DNA of 64,000 bases from Acinetobacter kookii (GTDB taxonomy: Bacteria; Pseudomonadota; Gammaproteobacteria; Pseudomonadales; Moraxellaceae): positions 868,001-932,000 of the forward strand of contig NZ_FMYO01000001.1 in the NCBI RefSeq assembly GCF_900096895.1. The letters run 5' to 3'. Under the pieces are notes generated by a model. The model was not told the DNA's origin. It searched no databases and worked only from the letters and a program-made list of their open reading frames with translations. The position numbers and the translations under genes are program-made. The number at the start of each line of letters is the position of its first letter. Within the stretch, counting starts at the first letter, position 1. This document shows, piece by piece, positions 8,473-17,613 of the stretch.

Positions 8473-9756
8473 ATGTCTATCCTAAGTTGGGACGATTTCG
8501 AAGATGATTCGCAAAAACCGGCTGCACCTGAACACAAGTCTGCGCCCGTCGAACCGCAAAAAGCGGCTCATACACAAGTGGTATCTGATGCACGCAACGA
8601 ACCGACGCGTGTGGCAGCTGCACAACCCCTTAGAGCCACTCAAAACCGAGGATCAGATCCAACCGATTCATTGGCAAGAGCATCTGCTTCCCTAGACAAC
8701 CTTGACGTTGCTCCGGGTCTGGAAGAGCTTGAAATGGGCGCTCAGCGCGTACAGGTTGACGATAAAGCCATGATCAACTGTCGTGCCGACCTGAACCAGC
8801 TGGTTCCATTCAAATACGAATGGGCTTGGCAAAAATATCTGGATGGTTGTGCCAACCACTGGATGCCACAAGAAGTCAACATGAACCATGACATCGCACT
8901 TTGGAAATCTGAAAATGGCCTGACTGAAGATGAGCGTACCATCGTGATGCGTTCGCTCGGTTTCTTCTCGACTGCAGACTCACTGGTGGCAAACAATCTG
9001 GTCCTGGCGATTTACCGTCACATTACCAACCCGGAATGCCGTCAGTACATCTTGCGTCAAGCCTTTGAAGAAGCGATTCACACTCATGCTTACCAGTACT
9101 GTATCGAGTCGCTAGGTATGGATGAAGGCGAAGTCTTCAACATGTACCGCGAAGTACCGTCAGTGGCACGTAAAGCGGCTTGGGGTCTGAAATATACCCA
9201 GTCTTTAAGTGACCCTACGTTCAAAACCGGTACACCTGAAAATGACCAGATCTTGCTCCGCAACCTGATCGCGTTCTACTGTGTACTTGAAGGCATTTTC
9301 TTCTACTGTGGTTTTAGCCAGATTCTGTCTATGGGCCGTCGTAACAAGATGAACGGTGTTGCCGAGCAATTCCAGTACATTTTACGTGACGAGTCGATGC
9401 ACCTGAACTTCGGTATCGACATGATCAACCAGATCAAGATCGAAAACCCAGGTTTATGGACGACCGAGTTCCAGGAAGAAATCATCCAGATGATTCTTGA
9501 AGGCACCATGCTTGAAATCGAATACGCACGTGACACCATGCCTCGCGGTGTTCTTGGCATGAACGCGGCGATGATGGAAGAATACCTGAAGTTCATCTGT
9601 AACCGTCGTTTAGCTCAATTGGGCTTACCGGAACAGTTTGCTGGTGTGAATAACCCATTCCAGTGGATGTCGGAGATGATGGACTTGCGTAAAGAGAAGA
9701 ATTTCTTTGAAACGCGTGTGACGGATTATCAGACGGGCGGTGCGTTAAGCTGGTAA
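8473..9756 (+). CDS. nrdB: Class Ia ribonucleotide reductase, beta subunit
   Basis: Diiron-tyrosyl radical subunit partnering NrdA. I chose the ATG at 8473 ([14 protein letters not shown], 427 residues) because GAGAG lies 8 bp upstream; an in-frame ATG at 8428 would add 15 residues with no support. A poorly conserved, Ala/Pro/Glu-rich N-terminal stretch (about 1-75) precedes the ferritin-like fold. Metal and radical motifs include [13 protein letters not shown] (Glu, His and the probable radical Tyr) and [10 protein letters not shown]. The C-terminal tail, which docks on NrdA, ends [11 protein letters not shown]. It is the last gene of the nrd operon and a terminator follows. Confidence 0.95.
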   Translation: MSILSWDDFEDDSQKPAAPEHKSAPVEPQKAAHTQVVSDARNEPTRVAAAQPLRATQNRGSDPTDSLARASASLDNLDVAPGLEELEMGAQRVQVDDKAMINCRADLNQLVPFKYEWAWQKYLDGCANHWMPQEVNMNHDIALWKSENGLTEDERTIVMRSLGFFSTADSLVANNLVLAIYRHITNPECRQYILRQAFEEAIHTHAYQYCIESLGMDEGEVFNMYREVPSVARKAAWGLKYTQSLSDPTFKTGTPENDQILLRNLIAFYCVLEGIFFYCGFSQILSMGRRNKMNGVAEQFQYILRDESMHLNFGIDMINQIKIENPGLWTTEFQEEIIQMILEGTMLEIEYARDTMPRGVLGMNAAMMEEYLKFICNRRLAQLGLPEQFAGVNNPFQWMSEMMDLRKEKNFFETRVTDYQTGGALSW

Positions 9757-9770
9757 TTGAAAGATTCTAG

Positions 9771-9797
9771 AAATCCCGCTTCAATAGCGGGATTTTT
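9771..9797 (+). terminator. Terminator after nrdB
   Basis: Perfect 10-bp stem AAATCCCGCT (9771-9780) and AGCGGGATTT (9786-9795) with a 5-nt loop, followed by a T-run. It ends the nrd transcript. Confidence 0.9.
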
Positions 9798-9944
9798 ACT
9801 CAAAACAGAAAAATCTTAATAAAATATTTTATTAATACAGTAACTTAAAAAAACACCAAGTTTAACTTTTAAGCATTTCTGCTAGGATGATATGCAATAA
9901 TCAGGCTAAATTTATAACATATACTATAAAAATAGAGGCTAATA

Positions 9945-10550
9945 ATGAAAGGAACAATTCTGGATTATTCAATCCAAACCAATACAGGCATTATCAGTGG
10001 CGACGACCAAAACCGCTACAACTTTACTGGTGCAGAATGGCGCGGTCAGCGTCCGCCTAATCGTGGTGAACATGTCGATTTTGCTGTCGACAATGCCGGC
10101 AATGCCACTCAAATCTATATTGCCCTCAACCGCAACAGCACCATGCAAACCCTGTCCGAACAACTCGATAAAATTTCCAACCAGAATCAATCTGAAGAAC
10201 AGTTCAATATGATGGACTGGTTTGTAAAATGCCTAAAAAAATATGTGGTCTTTGAAGGGCGTGCACGACGTAAGGAATTCTGGTTCTTTATGCTGGTTTC
10301 TTTCATTTTGGGCATCATCGTTCAAATCATTGATGCAATACTCGGTACAGACAAAATGTTGAATGGATTATTAAATTTGGCATTATTCCTGCCAAGCCTA
10401 GCCGTAGGTGCCCGTCGTCTACATGACACAAACCGGTCTGGATGGTGGCAGCTTCTTGCACTAACTGTTATTGGCATCATTCCTCTCATTATCTGGTGGG
10501 CTTCGGACACCAAACAGGAAAACAATCAGTGGGGACAACCTGCTAAATAA
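9945..10550 (+). CDS. Cold-shock-like domain fused to DUF805 membrane domain
   Basis: A 201-residue two-part protein. Residues 1-60 resemble a cold-shock/OB fold (MKGTILDYSIQTNTGIISGD, then GEHVDFAVDN) but lack the aromatic RNP motifs of true Csp proteins. After a Gln/Asn-rich linker (65-90) comes a DUF805 domain (about 90-195) with FEGRARRKEFWFFMLVSF, membrane helices at about 112-133, 140-158 and 168-187, and the family motif ARRLHDTNRSGWW. DUF805 proteins are inner-membrane and mostly uncharacterised. It converges on the gene at 10589, which has the same N-terminal module on a different membrane domain. Confidence 0.8.
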   Translation: MKGTILDYSIQTNTGIISGDDQNRYNFTGAEWRGQRPPNRGEHVDFAVDNAGNATQIYIALNRNSTMQTLSEQLDKISNQNQSEEQFNMMDWFVKCLKKYVVFEGRARRKEFWFFMLVSFILGIIVQIIDAILGTDKMLNGLLNLALFLPSLAVGARRLHDTNRSGWWQLLALTVIGIIPLIIWWASDTKQENNQWGQPAK

Positions 10551-10557
10551 AGCAGAT

Positions 10558-10580
10558 AAAAGGGCAATCATGCCCTTTTT
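10558..10580. terminator. Bidirectional terminator
   Basis: Stem AAAAGGGCA (10558-10566), loop ATCA, stem TGCCCTTTT (10571-10579), then T. It is shared by the two convergent genes on either side. Confidence 0.9.
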
Positions 10581-10588
10581 CAATAAAA

Positions 10589-11002
10589 TTAGCCGTATTT
10601 TCGAGCAAAATCTTCATCTGAAGTACATAAGTAAATGATGAACTCAATGAAAGCGACAAGTGCAGGAATAAAGGTCCAGCAGAAAATCAGGTAAACAATG
10701 CCCCAACCAATTTGCCCCAAATAAAATTTATGAATACCAAAGCCGCCGAGGAAAAAGGCTAAAATTGCAGCTATAATCCTGTTTTTCTCACCCACTTGAG
10801 TGACAAATGCTGGAGCTGAACTCAGCACATAAATTTCATTGGCCTGACCTGTTCCATCCACAGTAAAATCAACTTTCTGACCTCGGGCAGGTGGCACTTG
10901 TCCACGCCAGCTTGCCCCAGTAAAGTTATAGCGGTTCTGGTCATCGCCACTAATTACACCTGTATTACTTTGAATAGAAAAATCCAATATCTGACCTTTC
11001 AT
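10589..11002 (-). CDS. Cold-shock-like domain fused to TM2 membrane domain
   Basis: A 137-residue protein whose first 60 residues are nearly identical in pattern to the convergent gene at 9945 (MKGQILDFSIQSNTGVISGD, then YNFTGASWRGQ). The C-terminal part is a TM2 domain: two helices (about 75-95 and 97-121) with the motif GGFGIHKFYLGQIGWGI and a DEDFARKYG tail. TM2 proteins are short two-helix membrane proteins of unknown function. An AAGGG ribosome binding site precedes the ATG. The shared module on two unrelated membrane domains points to duplication and shuffling. Confidence 0.8.
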   Translation of the reverse strand: MKGQILDFSIQSNTGVISGDDQNRYNFTGASWRGQVPPARGQKVDFTVDGTGQANEIYVLSSAPAFVTQVGEKNRIIAAILAFFLGGFGIHKFYLGQIGWGIVYLIFCWTFIPALVAFIEFIIYLCTSDEDFARKYG

Positions 11003-11435
11003 ACATACCCTTATTTTTCTTTATATTCGCTTTTAAAGCATACGTTTAATTAGCCACATTTAAAACATGTTTTAATCAAATTTTCCCTAGCCTGTTAGCT
11101 TCGTTTTTTCTTTTGGGTAATTTTTTAACAGATAAAAAGCTCTCTAACCATTTGATATCTTAAAGTGTAAAAATTTGAATTTAAAAAATGCCTAACAAGA
11201 TTTACGTTCCTATTCAAATCTATAACAAAATTAGATAAACCCGAGTAAACTCAAAAACTTAAAATAGATAAATACAAAAAATGACCATATGAAAATAATC
11301 TGTTAAAACAAGCATTAAAAATTTAATGGCAACTTAATTGGAGGAAAATTTAACGCCTGTTTCCGAAAGCAACAATCATTGTGAAAGAAATAGCAATCAT
11401 GCCCTCTTTATATTTTTCTTGAAAGGTGATGATGA
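11003..11435. other. Intergenic region between divergent genes
   Basis: 433 bp of AT-rich DNA separating the TM2 gene (leftward) from the gene at 11436 (rightward). It presumably contains both promoters. I see no ORF with a ribosome binding site, no strong inverted repeat and no RNA gene. Confidence 0.4.
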
Positions 11436-12038
11436 ATGGACATACCTACTGAATATCCTCTATTTCAATGTCGTTATCTTCCCCCCTATTTCATCGGGCT
11501 GATCTTTATTCCTGCCATATTTATTGTCTTAGCTCAGCACTCACTCAGCAGCTACACCAGGGTTCACGATTTCAGCAGCCTGATTCAGTATTTATTGCAT
11601 CAATCCATGCCGGGTTGGCTTGTTCTGACACTGGTCATCATGCTGGCATTGATTGCAATAAATATAAAACTGGTCGTCACCAACCAAAGCATATCCATAC
11701 AAAGTTTTGGAATAAAGCTCAATGACATGGTACAGCGCAACAGGCTCTTAAAGACCCAGCTTTACTCCTCTTATATCTCAAGGTATCGTGCACATAAGCC
11801 ACTTACAGCAAAGGCATTCAGCCAAGAGCAACTGTGGAAAGTGAGTCGTCTCGGCTTTATTCTAAAACCCGAGTTTCGCAAGCAATATAAAATGGCACAT
11901 ATAGATCTGAATATGTTCAATAAAGACAACCGAAAAAAACTGATTCAGATTTTGGCAAAGCATTATGATTTAGACCCTAAATTTTTTTTAGGTAGAGCAC
12001 AACTTGCCAGACAGAAATTACAGCACAAGCTTCGATAA
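11436..12038 (+). CDS. Uncharacterised two-helix membrane protein
   Basis: 200 residues with two hydrophobic helices (about 17-35 and 60-81), separated by a short, probably periplasmic loop. A basic cytoplasmic region of about 115 residues follows, rich in Lys, Arg and Gln (RYRAHKPLTAKAFSQEQLW, KFFLGRAQLARQKLQHKLR). AAAGGTGATG lies upstream of the ATG and a terminator follows directly. No family is recognised. The layout of small loop plus basic cytoplasmic domain would fit a PH-like or signalling protein, but nothing specific is visible. Confidence 0.65.
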   Translation: MDIPTEYPLFQCRYLPPYFIGLIFIPAIFIVLAQHSLSSYTRVHDFSSLIQYLLHQSMPGWLVLTLVIMLALIAINIKLVVTNQSISIQSFGIKLNDMVQRNRLLKTQLYSSYISRYRAHKPLTAKAFSQEQLWKVSRLGFILKPEFRKQYKMAHIDLNMFNKDNRKKLIQILAKHYDLDPKFFLGRAQLARQKLQHKLR

Positions 12039-12059
12039 AAAAGCGCTCTCGGCGCTTTT
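12037..12059. terminator. Bidirectional terminator
   Basis: Stem AAAAGCGC (12039-12046), loop TCTCG, stem GCGCTTTT (12052-12059). It serves the 11436 gene and the convergent LysM gene. Confidence 0.85.
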
Positions 12060-12073
12060 CTATTGAGTTCTAT

Positions 12074-12556
12074 TTAAGCAGGAATACGCAGTACCTGCCC
12101 GGGAAAAATGTCATCCGCATCTTTTAACAAGGGACGGTTAGCCTCGAAGATTTTGTTGTATTGATTGACATCCCCATAATATTCTTTTGCAATTCTGGAC
12201 AAGGTATCGCCCGATTTAACCGTATAGAATTTACTTTCCGGAGCAGGCGTAACCACTGTCATTTGGTCATCGACTTTAGCCACATGATCGATATTCCCTA
12301 CAGCCAGGACAATTTTTTCGCGGTCGGCCTGGCTTTGTACTTGCCCCTTAATGGTCGCCAAATCGCTGCTGCCATTATAAGTCACCGATAAACCGGTCAC
12401 CGGCAAGCCTAAAGCTTTAATATGTCCTAGAAGCTTGTTTGCGATTTCTTGTGCAGAAGGTTCTGCTGGAGTAGTTGATGCGGCCGGAGCTGGCTGCGGT
12501 TCTGCTGATGCCGTATTTTTTTTACCAATACCTTTTACAAAATCGAAAAGACCCAT
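12074..12556 (-). CDS. BON-LysM protein, Kbp/YgaU type
   Basis: 160 residues: an N-terminal MGLFDFVKGIGKK, an Ala/Pro/Glu linker (about 17-37), a BON domain (about 38-102, with VTGLSVTYNGSSDLATIKG) and a C-terminal LysM domain (about 108-158, YTVKSGDTLSRIAKEYYGD). This matches E. coli Kbp (YgaU), a small potassium-binding protein linked to potassium stress. There is no signal peptide, so it is probably cytoplasmic despite the LysM. GGAGAAA lies upstream of the ATG. It appears monocistronic. Family assignment is firm; potassium binding is by analogy only. Confidence 0.85.
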   Translation of the reverse strand: MGLFDFVKGIGKKNTASAEPQPAPAASTTPAEPSAQEIANKLLGHIKALGLPVTGLSVTYNGSSDLATIKGQVQSQADREKIVLAVGNIDHVAKVDDQMTVVTPAPESKFYTVKSGDTLSRIAKEYYGDVNQYNKIFEANRPLLKDADDIFPGQVLRIPA

Positions 12557-12693
12557 TGTATTTCTCCATCATTATTATTCATGCGATTTGAAATAGCGCC
12601 CTTTTTTTATACCTAAAATTTATTCGCTGAAAGGTTGTCTTTGGTCAGGCAACAGTAAAGATATGTAATTATCATTTTGATCATGAATAAAAA

Positions 12694-12718
12694 TAAAAAA
12701 GCCACCAAAAGGTGGCTT
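12694..12718 (-). terminator. Terminator after acpP
   Basis: On the minus strand the stem AGCCACC-TTTT-GGTGGCT is followed by a T-run. It ends the fabD-fabG-acpP transcript. Confidence 0.9.
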
Positions 12719-12747
12719 CTTCATATTCAGCAGAGCTGAAACAACAA

Positions 12748-12984
12748 TTAACCTAGTTTCTTAGAAACATAGTCAATCGCTGATTGAACAGTTGTGATTT
12801 CGTTAGAATCTTCATCAGGGATAGTGATGTCAAAATCATTTTCGAAAGACATAACAAGCTCAACTAAGTCCAAAGAGTCAGCACCTAAGTCATCCATGAA
12901 AGATGCTTCGTTTTTGATTTCTTCAGCTTTAAGACCAAGTTGTTCTGCAACCGCTTGTTTGATACGTAGTTCGATATCGCTCAC
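12748..12984 (-). CDS. acpP: Acyl carrier protein
   Basis: Carries acyl intermediates of fatty-acid synthesis on a phosphopantetheine arm. I take the GTG at 12982-12984 as start, giving [17 protein letters not shown] and 78 residues, the standard length. The ATG five codons upstream is unlikely because the Shine-Dalgarno AGGAGA lies inside that extension. The attachment serine is Ser37 in [14 protein letters not shown]. The protein is acidic and helical as expected. It follows fabG by 83 bp in the fab operon and is ended by a strong terminator. A GTG start on such a highly expressed gene is worth noting. Confidence 0.96.
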   Translation of the reverse strand: MSDIELRIKQAVAEQLGLKAEEIKNEASFMDDLGADSLDLVELVMSFENDFDITIPDEDSNEITTVQSAIDYVSKKLG

Positions 12985-13067
12985 AGGAATTCTCCTCATT
13001 GCTTGTGGCGTTTTTAATGCCGTTAGTTTAATTGAATATATTATTTTTGCAAAGTTTATACTTGAGC

Positions 13068-13802
13068 TTAGCTCATGTATAGACCACCATTTACATGTAA
13101 AACAGTACCAGTGATATAGCTTGCTTTCTCACTCGCTAAAAAACTCACGGCATTTGCGATATCTTGTGGATCACCTAAACGGTTTAAGGCCACTTGATCA
13201 CTCATTTTTTTACGAATGTCTTCGCTTAATTGATCCGTCATTTCCGTTGCAATAAAACCAGGTGCCACGGCATTCACAGTAATTTGGCGGCTACCCATTT
13301 CTTTTGCAAGACTGCGACCAAACGCCTCTATGCCTGCTTTGGCAGCAGAATAGTTGGCCTGTCCCGGATTTGCAAAATGGGCTACCACAGAGCTGATGTT
13401 AATAATGCGGCCAAAACGTGCTTTGGTCATGCCTTTTAAAACACGTTTAGACAGACGGTATACGGCTTTCAAATGAATGTTGAGAATGTCATCCCAATCA
13501 TCTTCAGACATACGCAGTAACAAATTATCTTTGGTAATGCCGGCATTATTGACCAATACCAGCACAGGACCGTATTTTTGTTCAATATCTGTAACTAATG
13601 CATCAATGGCTGCTGCATCACGCACATCCAGCACTGCACCAGCGCCATTTTCAGTAAAACTGGCAGATAATTTTTCTGCACCTGCTTCTGAAGTGGCGGT
13701 TCCCACTACAAAATAACCGTCTTGAATCAATTGCTGAGCGATGGCTGCGCCAATCCCTCTGCTCGCGCCTGTCACTAATGCGACTTTGCGTTGCTGTGTC
13801 AT
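13068..13802 (-). CDS. fabG: 3-oxoacyl-ACP reductase
   Basis: NADPH-dependent reduction of 3-ketoacyl-ACP in the fatty-acid elongation cycle. The 244-residue short-chain dehydrogenase has a Rossmann motif [12 protein letters not shown] (about 11-22), NNAG at about 89, and the catalytic Ser, Tyr and Lys in [21 protein letters not shown]. The tail [13 protein letters not shown] is typical of FabG. It overlaps fabD by 4 bp, which suggests translational coupling, and acpP follows. plsX and fabH, found beside fabD in many bacteria, are not in this cluster. Confidence 0.96.
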   Translation of the reverse strand: MTQQRKVALVTGASRGIGAAIAQQLIQDGYFVVGTATSEAGAEKLSASFTENGAGAVLDVRDAAAIDALVTDIEQKYGPVLVLVNNAGITKDNLLLRMSEDDWDDILNIHLKAVYRLSKRVLKGMTKARFGRIINISSVVAHFANPGQANYSAAKAGIEAFGRSLAKEMGSRQITVNAVAPGFIATEMTDQLSEDIRKKMSDQVALNRLGDPQDIANAVSFLASEKASYITGTVLHVNGGLYMS

Positions 13803-14785
13803 GCAATTTTCCCTTCAGCCACTAAAATGGCATTTAGCGCATCCTCCATACGACTTTTACTGTCGAGTGGGAATGCTTTATTGATATTTGGTAAACGCTT
13901 CGCAAGGTTAGCCAACACATTGCCCGGACCACACTCAACCACATACTGCACTCCCTGATCTTGAAGGAACTGCATGGTCTTGGTCCATTGCACAGATTGA
14001 TACAATTGTGCAGTCAATGCCTGACGTAATCCTGCTACATCTGTCGCGATTTCCGCGTTGACATTTTGTATTACAGGAAGGCTAGGCAGCTCAATGGCAG
14101 TTTGTTCCAAAGCTTGCGCAAATTTGTCAGCAGCCGGTTTCATCAGCGAACAATGCGATGGAACAGACACAGGTAAGCTAATCGCTTTCCCTGCATTTTC
14201 TTTTGCCAATTCCATTACCGCTTCCACCAGGGTCTTGTCCCCGGCAATCACTACTTGGCCCTGGGCATTATAGTTGGCAGCTTCTACTGAACCGCGTCCC
14301 TGGATATTGACCTGTTCGCATAGTTCAAGCACTTTGGCATCTTCCAGACCCAAAATTGCCGCCATTGCACCCTGACCTTGAGGTACTGCATCTTGCATGA
14401 GTTTGCCGCGCAAATTCACCAATTTAACGGCATCACCCAGTGAAATCGCTCCGGCAGCAACCAATGCACTGTACTCACCCAGTGAGTGTCCTGCAAGATA
14501 TTTTGGCGCTACCCCACCCAACTCTAGCCACACACGCCAGAGTGCAATACTGGCAGTGAGCAGTACAGGCTGGGTAAATTCAGTCTGATTTAAACCTTCG
14601 CCGCTTTGTGCGATCTGCCAGAGGTCAAAACCTACCGCTGCCGATGCTTCTGCAAAAGTTTCTGTCACGCTACTAAACTGTTCAGCCAATTCTGCAAGCA
14701 TGCCGACTTTTTGTGAGCCTTGACCTGGAAATACAAATGCTGTTTTCGTTGCTTGAGCGATCTGCTCGAGTGGTTTAGCAGACAT
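13799..14785 (-). CDS. fabD: Malonyl-CoA:ACP transacylase
   Basis: Transfers malonyl from CoA to ACP. The 328-residue protein has the nucleophile motif LAGHSLGEYSALVAAGAI, the N-terminal PGQGSQKVGML, the catalytic His in VPSHCSLM and the C-terminal GPGNVLANLAKR. It is about 15 residues longer than E. coli FabD through an N-terminal MSAKPLEQIAQATKT. It is the first gene of fabD-fabG-acpP, and the promoter should lie between it and the rpmF terminator. Confidence 0.96.
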   Translation of the reverse strand: MSAKPLEQIAQATKTAFVFPGQGSQKVGMLAELAEQFSSVTETFAEASAAVGFDLWQIAQSGEGLNQTEFTQPVLLTASIALWRVWLELGGVAPKYLAGHSLGEYSALVAAGAISLGDAVKLVNLRGKLMQDAVPQGQGAMAAILGLEDAKVLELCEQVNIQGRGSVEAANYNAQGQVVIAGDKTLVEAVMELAKENAGKAISLPVSVPSHCSLMKPAADKFAQALEQTAIELPSLPVIQNVNAEIATDVAGLRQALTAQLYQSVQWTKTMQFLQDQGVQYVVECGPGNVLANLAKRLPNINKAFPLDSKSRMEDALNAILVAEGKIA

Positions 14786-14929
14786 AAAAAAATCCTTTAA
14801 TGAAGTGACATTGTTATTCGACGATCGGTTAAATATTCAACATACACTTATGTAAGCTTATTTACGGAACGAAATTTACCACTTAATTTTTGTTTTGGTA
14901 ATTGCCAAATACAACAAAAAGACGGCATA

Positions 14930-14960
14930 AAAAAAGGGAGCTTAACGCTCCCATTTTTTC
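14930..14960 (-). terminator. Terminator after rpmF
   Basis: Stem GGGAGC (14936-14941), loop TTAAC, stem GCTCCC (14947-14952), with an A-run on the plus strand that becomes a T-run on the minus strand. It separates yceD-rpmF from the fab genes. Confidence 0.9.
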
Positions 14961-14990
14961 TACTAAGCTTGACGCTTAATACATCATCAA

Positions 14991-15173
14991 TTATTCAGCA
15001 GATGCTTTAGCGAATAATTGGCGACCACGGTAGATACCATCTTTAGATACGTGGTGACGACGGTGAGTCTCGCCAGTAGCTTGGTCTACAGTTAATGCAT
15101 TCTCGGTTAAAGCGTCATGTGAACGGCGCATGTCACGGCGAGAGCGACTTTTACGGTTTTGCTGAACGGCCAT
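14991..15173 (-). CDS. rpmF: 50S ribosomal protein L32
   Basis: 60-residue basic ribosomal protein beginning [20 protein letters not shown], the conserved L32 N-terminus. The length matches the proteobacterial family. It is downstream of yceD on the same strand (77 bp gap), the classic yceD-rpmF pair, and a strong terminator follows. Confidence 0.97.
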   Translation of the reverse strand: MAVQQNRKSRSRRDMRRSHDALTENALTVDQATGETHRRHHVSKDGIYRGRQLFAKASAE

Positions 15174-15250
15174 GATGGCTCCTTACAAAGATCGAAAAAA
15201 TGGATCAGAACAAATTCAGTTGTCTTATACTTAACAGTATAACACAAAAA

Positions 15251-15808
15251 TTAGTTAAGTTTACCCTTCAAACTTGCCAAAACGTCAAACGGGTTGTCCC
15301 GTTTTTCTTCGACAATGTCATCAGTGGCAGGTTGATGCTTATGCTCACAAGTGTCATGCTTAGGAGACAAAGGCAACAACAATAACAATTCATCCTCTAT
15401 CAGAGAAAGTAAATCAGCCGTCGCAGGCGCATCATAGCTACCTTTTGTCGTTGCTTCACTTTCACCTAAGACGATGAAATCAGCATCCTCATCCAAGCGC
15501 TCTATCAGTGATTCATCATCCACAAGCGCTAAATGAAAGTCTGAAACGAGAGGAATTTCAACGGGATTCAGACAACGCTGACATTCCATTGGCACTTTCG
15601 TTTCAACATGACCATCTAACCATACGATACGATGATACGCATCCATTGATAGCTTACAGTCTATGTTAATCAATTGGTTATCAATTGATCCAACAGCTTC
15701 ACGGGAAATTCGAACAAAGCGAGACAATGGCAGTGTACCTGACCATGTAAAGCCTTGTTCAGCCCATTTAAACGGCTCAATCTGTGCCGGAAAGGTATTT
15801 GCTGACAT
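15251..15808 (-). CDS. yceD: 23S rRNA accumulation protein YceD (DUF177)
   Basis: 185 residues. The family is needed for normal 23S rRNA accumulation in bacteria and plants. The DUF177 signature VPMECQRCLNPVEIPL is at about 95-110, followed by an acidic region and the C-terminal DTCEHKH segment. The first Cys pair, together with the late Cys, could bind metal. The start MSANTFPAQIEPFKWAEQG is a natural family start, though its ribosome binding site is weak. Pairing with rpmF is conserved widely in bacteria and supports the call. Confidence 0.9.
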   Translation of the reverse strand: MSANTFPAQIEPFKWAEQGFTWSGTLPLSRFVRISREAVGSIDNQLINIDCKLSMDAYHRIVWLDGHVETKVPMECQRCLNPVEIPLVSDFHLALVDDESLIERLDEDADFIVLGESEATTKGSYDAPATADLLSLIEDELLLLLPLSPKHDTCEHKHQPATDDIVEEKRDNPFDVLASLKGKLN

Positions 15809-15905
15809 AATTAAGGCGGCAATTCTACAAATTCATCGGTACTCTGTCAAAGATTAAGATACAATTTTGTACTTATTTAGACAGATCAATTGGGTAATAC
15901 AAGTC

Positions 15906-16568
15906 ATGCATCAGTTGCAGCCGCAACCTGAAGTCACCACTTCATTACAGTTAACCACTTATTCAACCTCAAGTTCTGCTTTTTCTATCGACCTTGTGCA
16001 ACGCTCACCCTGGGCTGATTTGCAAACAGAAGCTCAACAAGTAGATTGGCTTATACTACACTTTAATCACTGGTTTTCCCACTTAAATGTGAGTTTAGTC
16101 AAAGGCGATTTTGAACCTGAATATTTCCCGGCGACTGCAGATGCCCCTGCCCGTATCCAATTTGCCCATGGCTTCTTTAATAGTGCCTTGCATGAAATCA
16201 GCCACTGGACCATTGCCGGTGAAAAGCGTCGTTTATTGCCAGATTTAGGCTACTGGTATGCCCCAGATGGCCGAACCAAAGAACAGCAGGCTTTGTTTGA
16301 ACAGGTTGAAATCAAACCGCAGGCCATTGAATGGATGTTTGCCAAAGCCTTTGGCCGCAAGTTCCGCGTGTCTTTGGATAATTTAACCGGTGAAGGTGGT
16401 GACGGCACGACATTTAAAGACAATGTTTTTGCTCAGGTGCAGCGATATTTTAATGGTGAAGCCAATCTGCCACGGGATGCTGCACATTTTATTAACTGTA
16501 TCTGCGCCTGTACCCGGGGTGGCAAAACATTACAAAGTGATGAGTTTCAGCGTGACATGCTGGATTAA
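15906..16568 (+). CDS. epmC: Elongation factor P hydroxylase
   Basis: Hydroxylates the lysine modification on EF-P, the last step after EpmB and EpmA. The family (YfcM) signature HEISHWTIAGEKRRLLPDLG is present, with likely metal ligands in the HExSH pattern, followed by GYWYAPDGRTKEQQALFEQV and the KFRVSLDNLTGE region. I use the ATG at 15906 (220 residues); a TTG at 15867 would add 13 residues of no clear family similarity. The gene stands alone between yceD (divergent) and yciO. epmA and epmB are not in the window. Confidence 0.88.
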   Translation: MHQLQPQPEVTTSLQLTTYSTSSSAFSIDLVQRSPWADLQTEAQQVDWLILHFNHWFSHLNVSLVKGDFEPEYFPATADAPARIQFAHGFFNSALHEISHWTIAGEKRRLLPDLGYWYAPDGRTKEQQALFEQVEIKPQAIEWMFAKAFGRKFRVSLDNLTGEGGDGTTFKDNVFAQVQRYFNGEANLPRDAAHFINCICACTRGGKTLQSDEFQRDMLD

Positions 16569-16651
16569 ATTACACAAAATCATCACAGCCTGATTGCAAG
16601 ACTTTGTAAACTCAACAGATAATCTCTAATAACACGTCGGGGAGAAGAAAT

Positions 16652-17269
16652 ATGCTGCATTTAAGAGTACATCCTGATAATCCTCAGCCGCGTTTGATCA
16701 GTCAGGCGGTCGAACGTATTCGTGCGGGTGATGTAGTGGTTTACCCGACCGATGCCGCTTATGCCATTGGCTGCCAGATTGGGAACAAGAGTGCCATGGA
16801 ACGGATTGCACAGATTCGTGGTCTGGGCCCAAAACATCAATATGCCATTATCTGCTGCGACTTATCCGATATTGCCACTTATGCCAAAGTAGACAATGCC
16901 ATGTATCGTTTGCTTAAAAATAATACGCCGGCAGTAACCACCTTTATTTTACCGGCGACCAGCGAAGTGCCGCGTCGCCTGATGCACCCGAAAAAGAAAA
17001 CCATTGGCCTGCGCATTCCCAGCAACCGTGTTTGCCAGATGTTACTGAAAGAATTGGGTGAACCGCTGCTAACCAGCACCCTGATTCTTCCCGGTCAGGA
17101 CGATCCTTTAGATGACCCTTATGACATCGAACAGCAGCTGGAAAAACGTATTGATGTGTTTATTGATAGCGGCTTGGGCACCTTAAGCACCACCAGTATT
17201 GTAGATTTATCCGGTGAAAATCCTGAAGTGATCCGTCGCGGTATGGGTGATGTCAGTGCGTTTGAGTAA
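16652..17269 (+). CDS. yciO: YciO/Sua5-family threonylcarbamoyl-AMP synthase-like protein
   Basis: 205 residues, matching E. coli YciO (206). The YrdC-like fold covers nearly the whole protein, with VVVYPTDAAYAIGCQIGNK, the nucleotide-binding region KHQYAIICCDLSD, and RRLMHPKKKTIGLRIPSNRV followed by LLTSTLILPGQ. The family is related to TsaC/Sua5, which makes threonylcarbamoyl-AMP for tRNA t6A, but YciO itself is a divergent branch with a less certain cellular role. GGGGAGAAG lies upstream of the ATG. Confidence 0.88.
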   Translation: MLHLRVHPDNPQPRLISQAVERIRAGDVVVYPTDAAYAIGCQIGNKSAMERIAQIRGLGPKHQYAIICCDLSDIATYAKVDNAMYRLLKNNTPAVTTFILPATSEVPRRLMHPKKKTIGLRIPSNRVCQMLLKELGEPLLTSTLILPGQDDPLDDPYDIEQQLEKRIDVFIDSGLGTLSTTSIVDLSGENPEVIRRGMGDVSAFE

Positions 17270-17325
17270 GCACGGTTAAGTTTAGATATTAAAGGGAATG
17301 TTCAGGATCAAGGAGTAGTGCGAGA

Positions 17326-17613
17326 ATGGATCTGTTTTATGTGCTGCTCAACTATCATGATTTTGAGACAAATAGCCGCATTTATGCGGAAATGCCCTGG
17401 ACACTTGAGTCTAAAGTGAAAATTATGAAGGCAGATGCTGAGCAATCCCCTTCTGCGATGATCGACAACACCTATGCATTTTTCCTGGAAGTTGCCGTTA
17501 TTCACAAATTATCCAGCCTCAATCAAACTCAAAATTTATGCATCCGAGACAGTGCGCAACGGATCATCGAATTCGCACTCAAGTTGTCGACATCTACCTC
17601 AACAGATCGTTAA
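17326..17613 (+). CDS. Small protein of unknown function
   Basis: 95 residues beginning MDLFYVLLNYHDFETNSRIY, mixed polar and aromatic, ending in a Ser/Thr-rich tail (KLSTSTSTDR). AAGGAG lies upstream. No membrane segment or recognised motif. It is 56 bp after yciO on the same strand, so co-transcription is possible. The 522-bp empty stretch behind it leaves open that it is the remnant of a longer gene. Function unknown. Confidence 0.5.
   Translation: MDLFYVLLNYHDFETNSRIYAEMPWTLESKVKIMKADAEQSPSAMIDNTYAFFLEVAVIHKLSSLNQTQNLCIRDSAQRIIEFALKLSTSTSTDR

Noticed and set aside
12985-12999. ATG start for acpP five codons upstream of the GTG
   Set aside because: The AGGAGA Shine-Dalgarno lies inside the extension, and the GTG gives the standard 78 residues.
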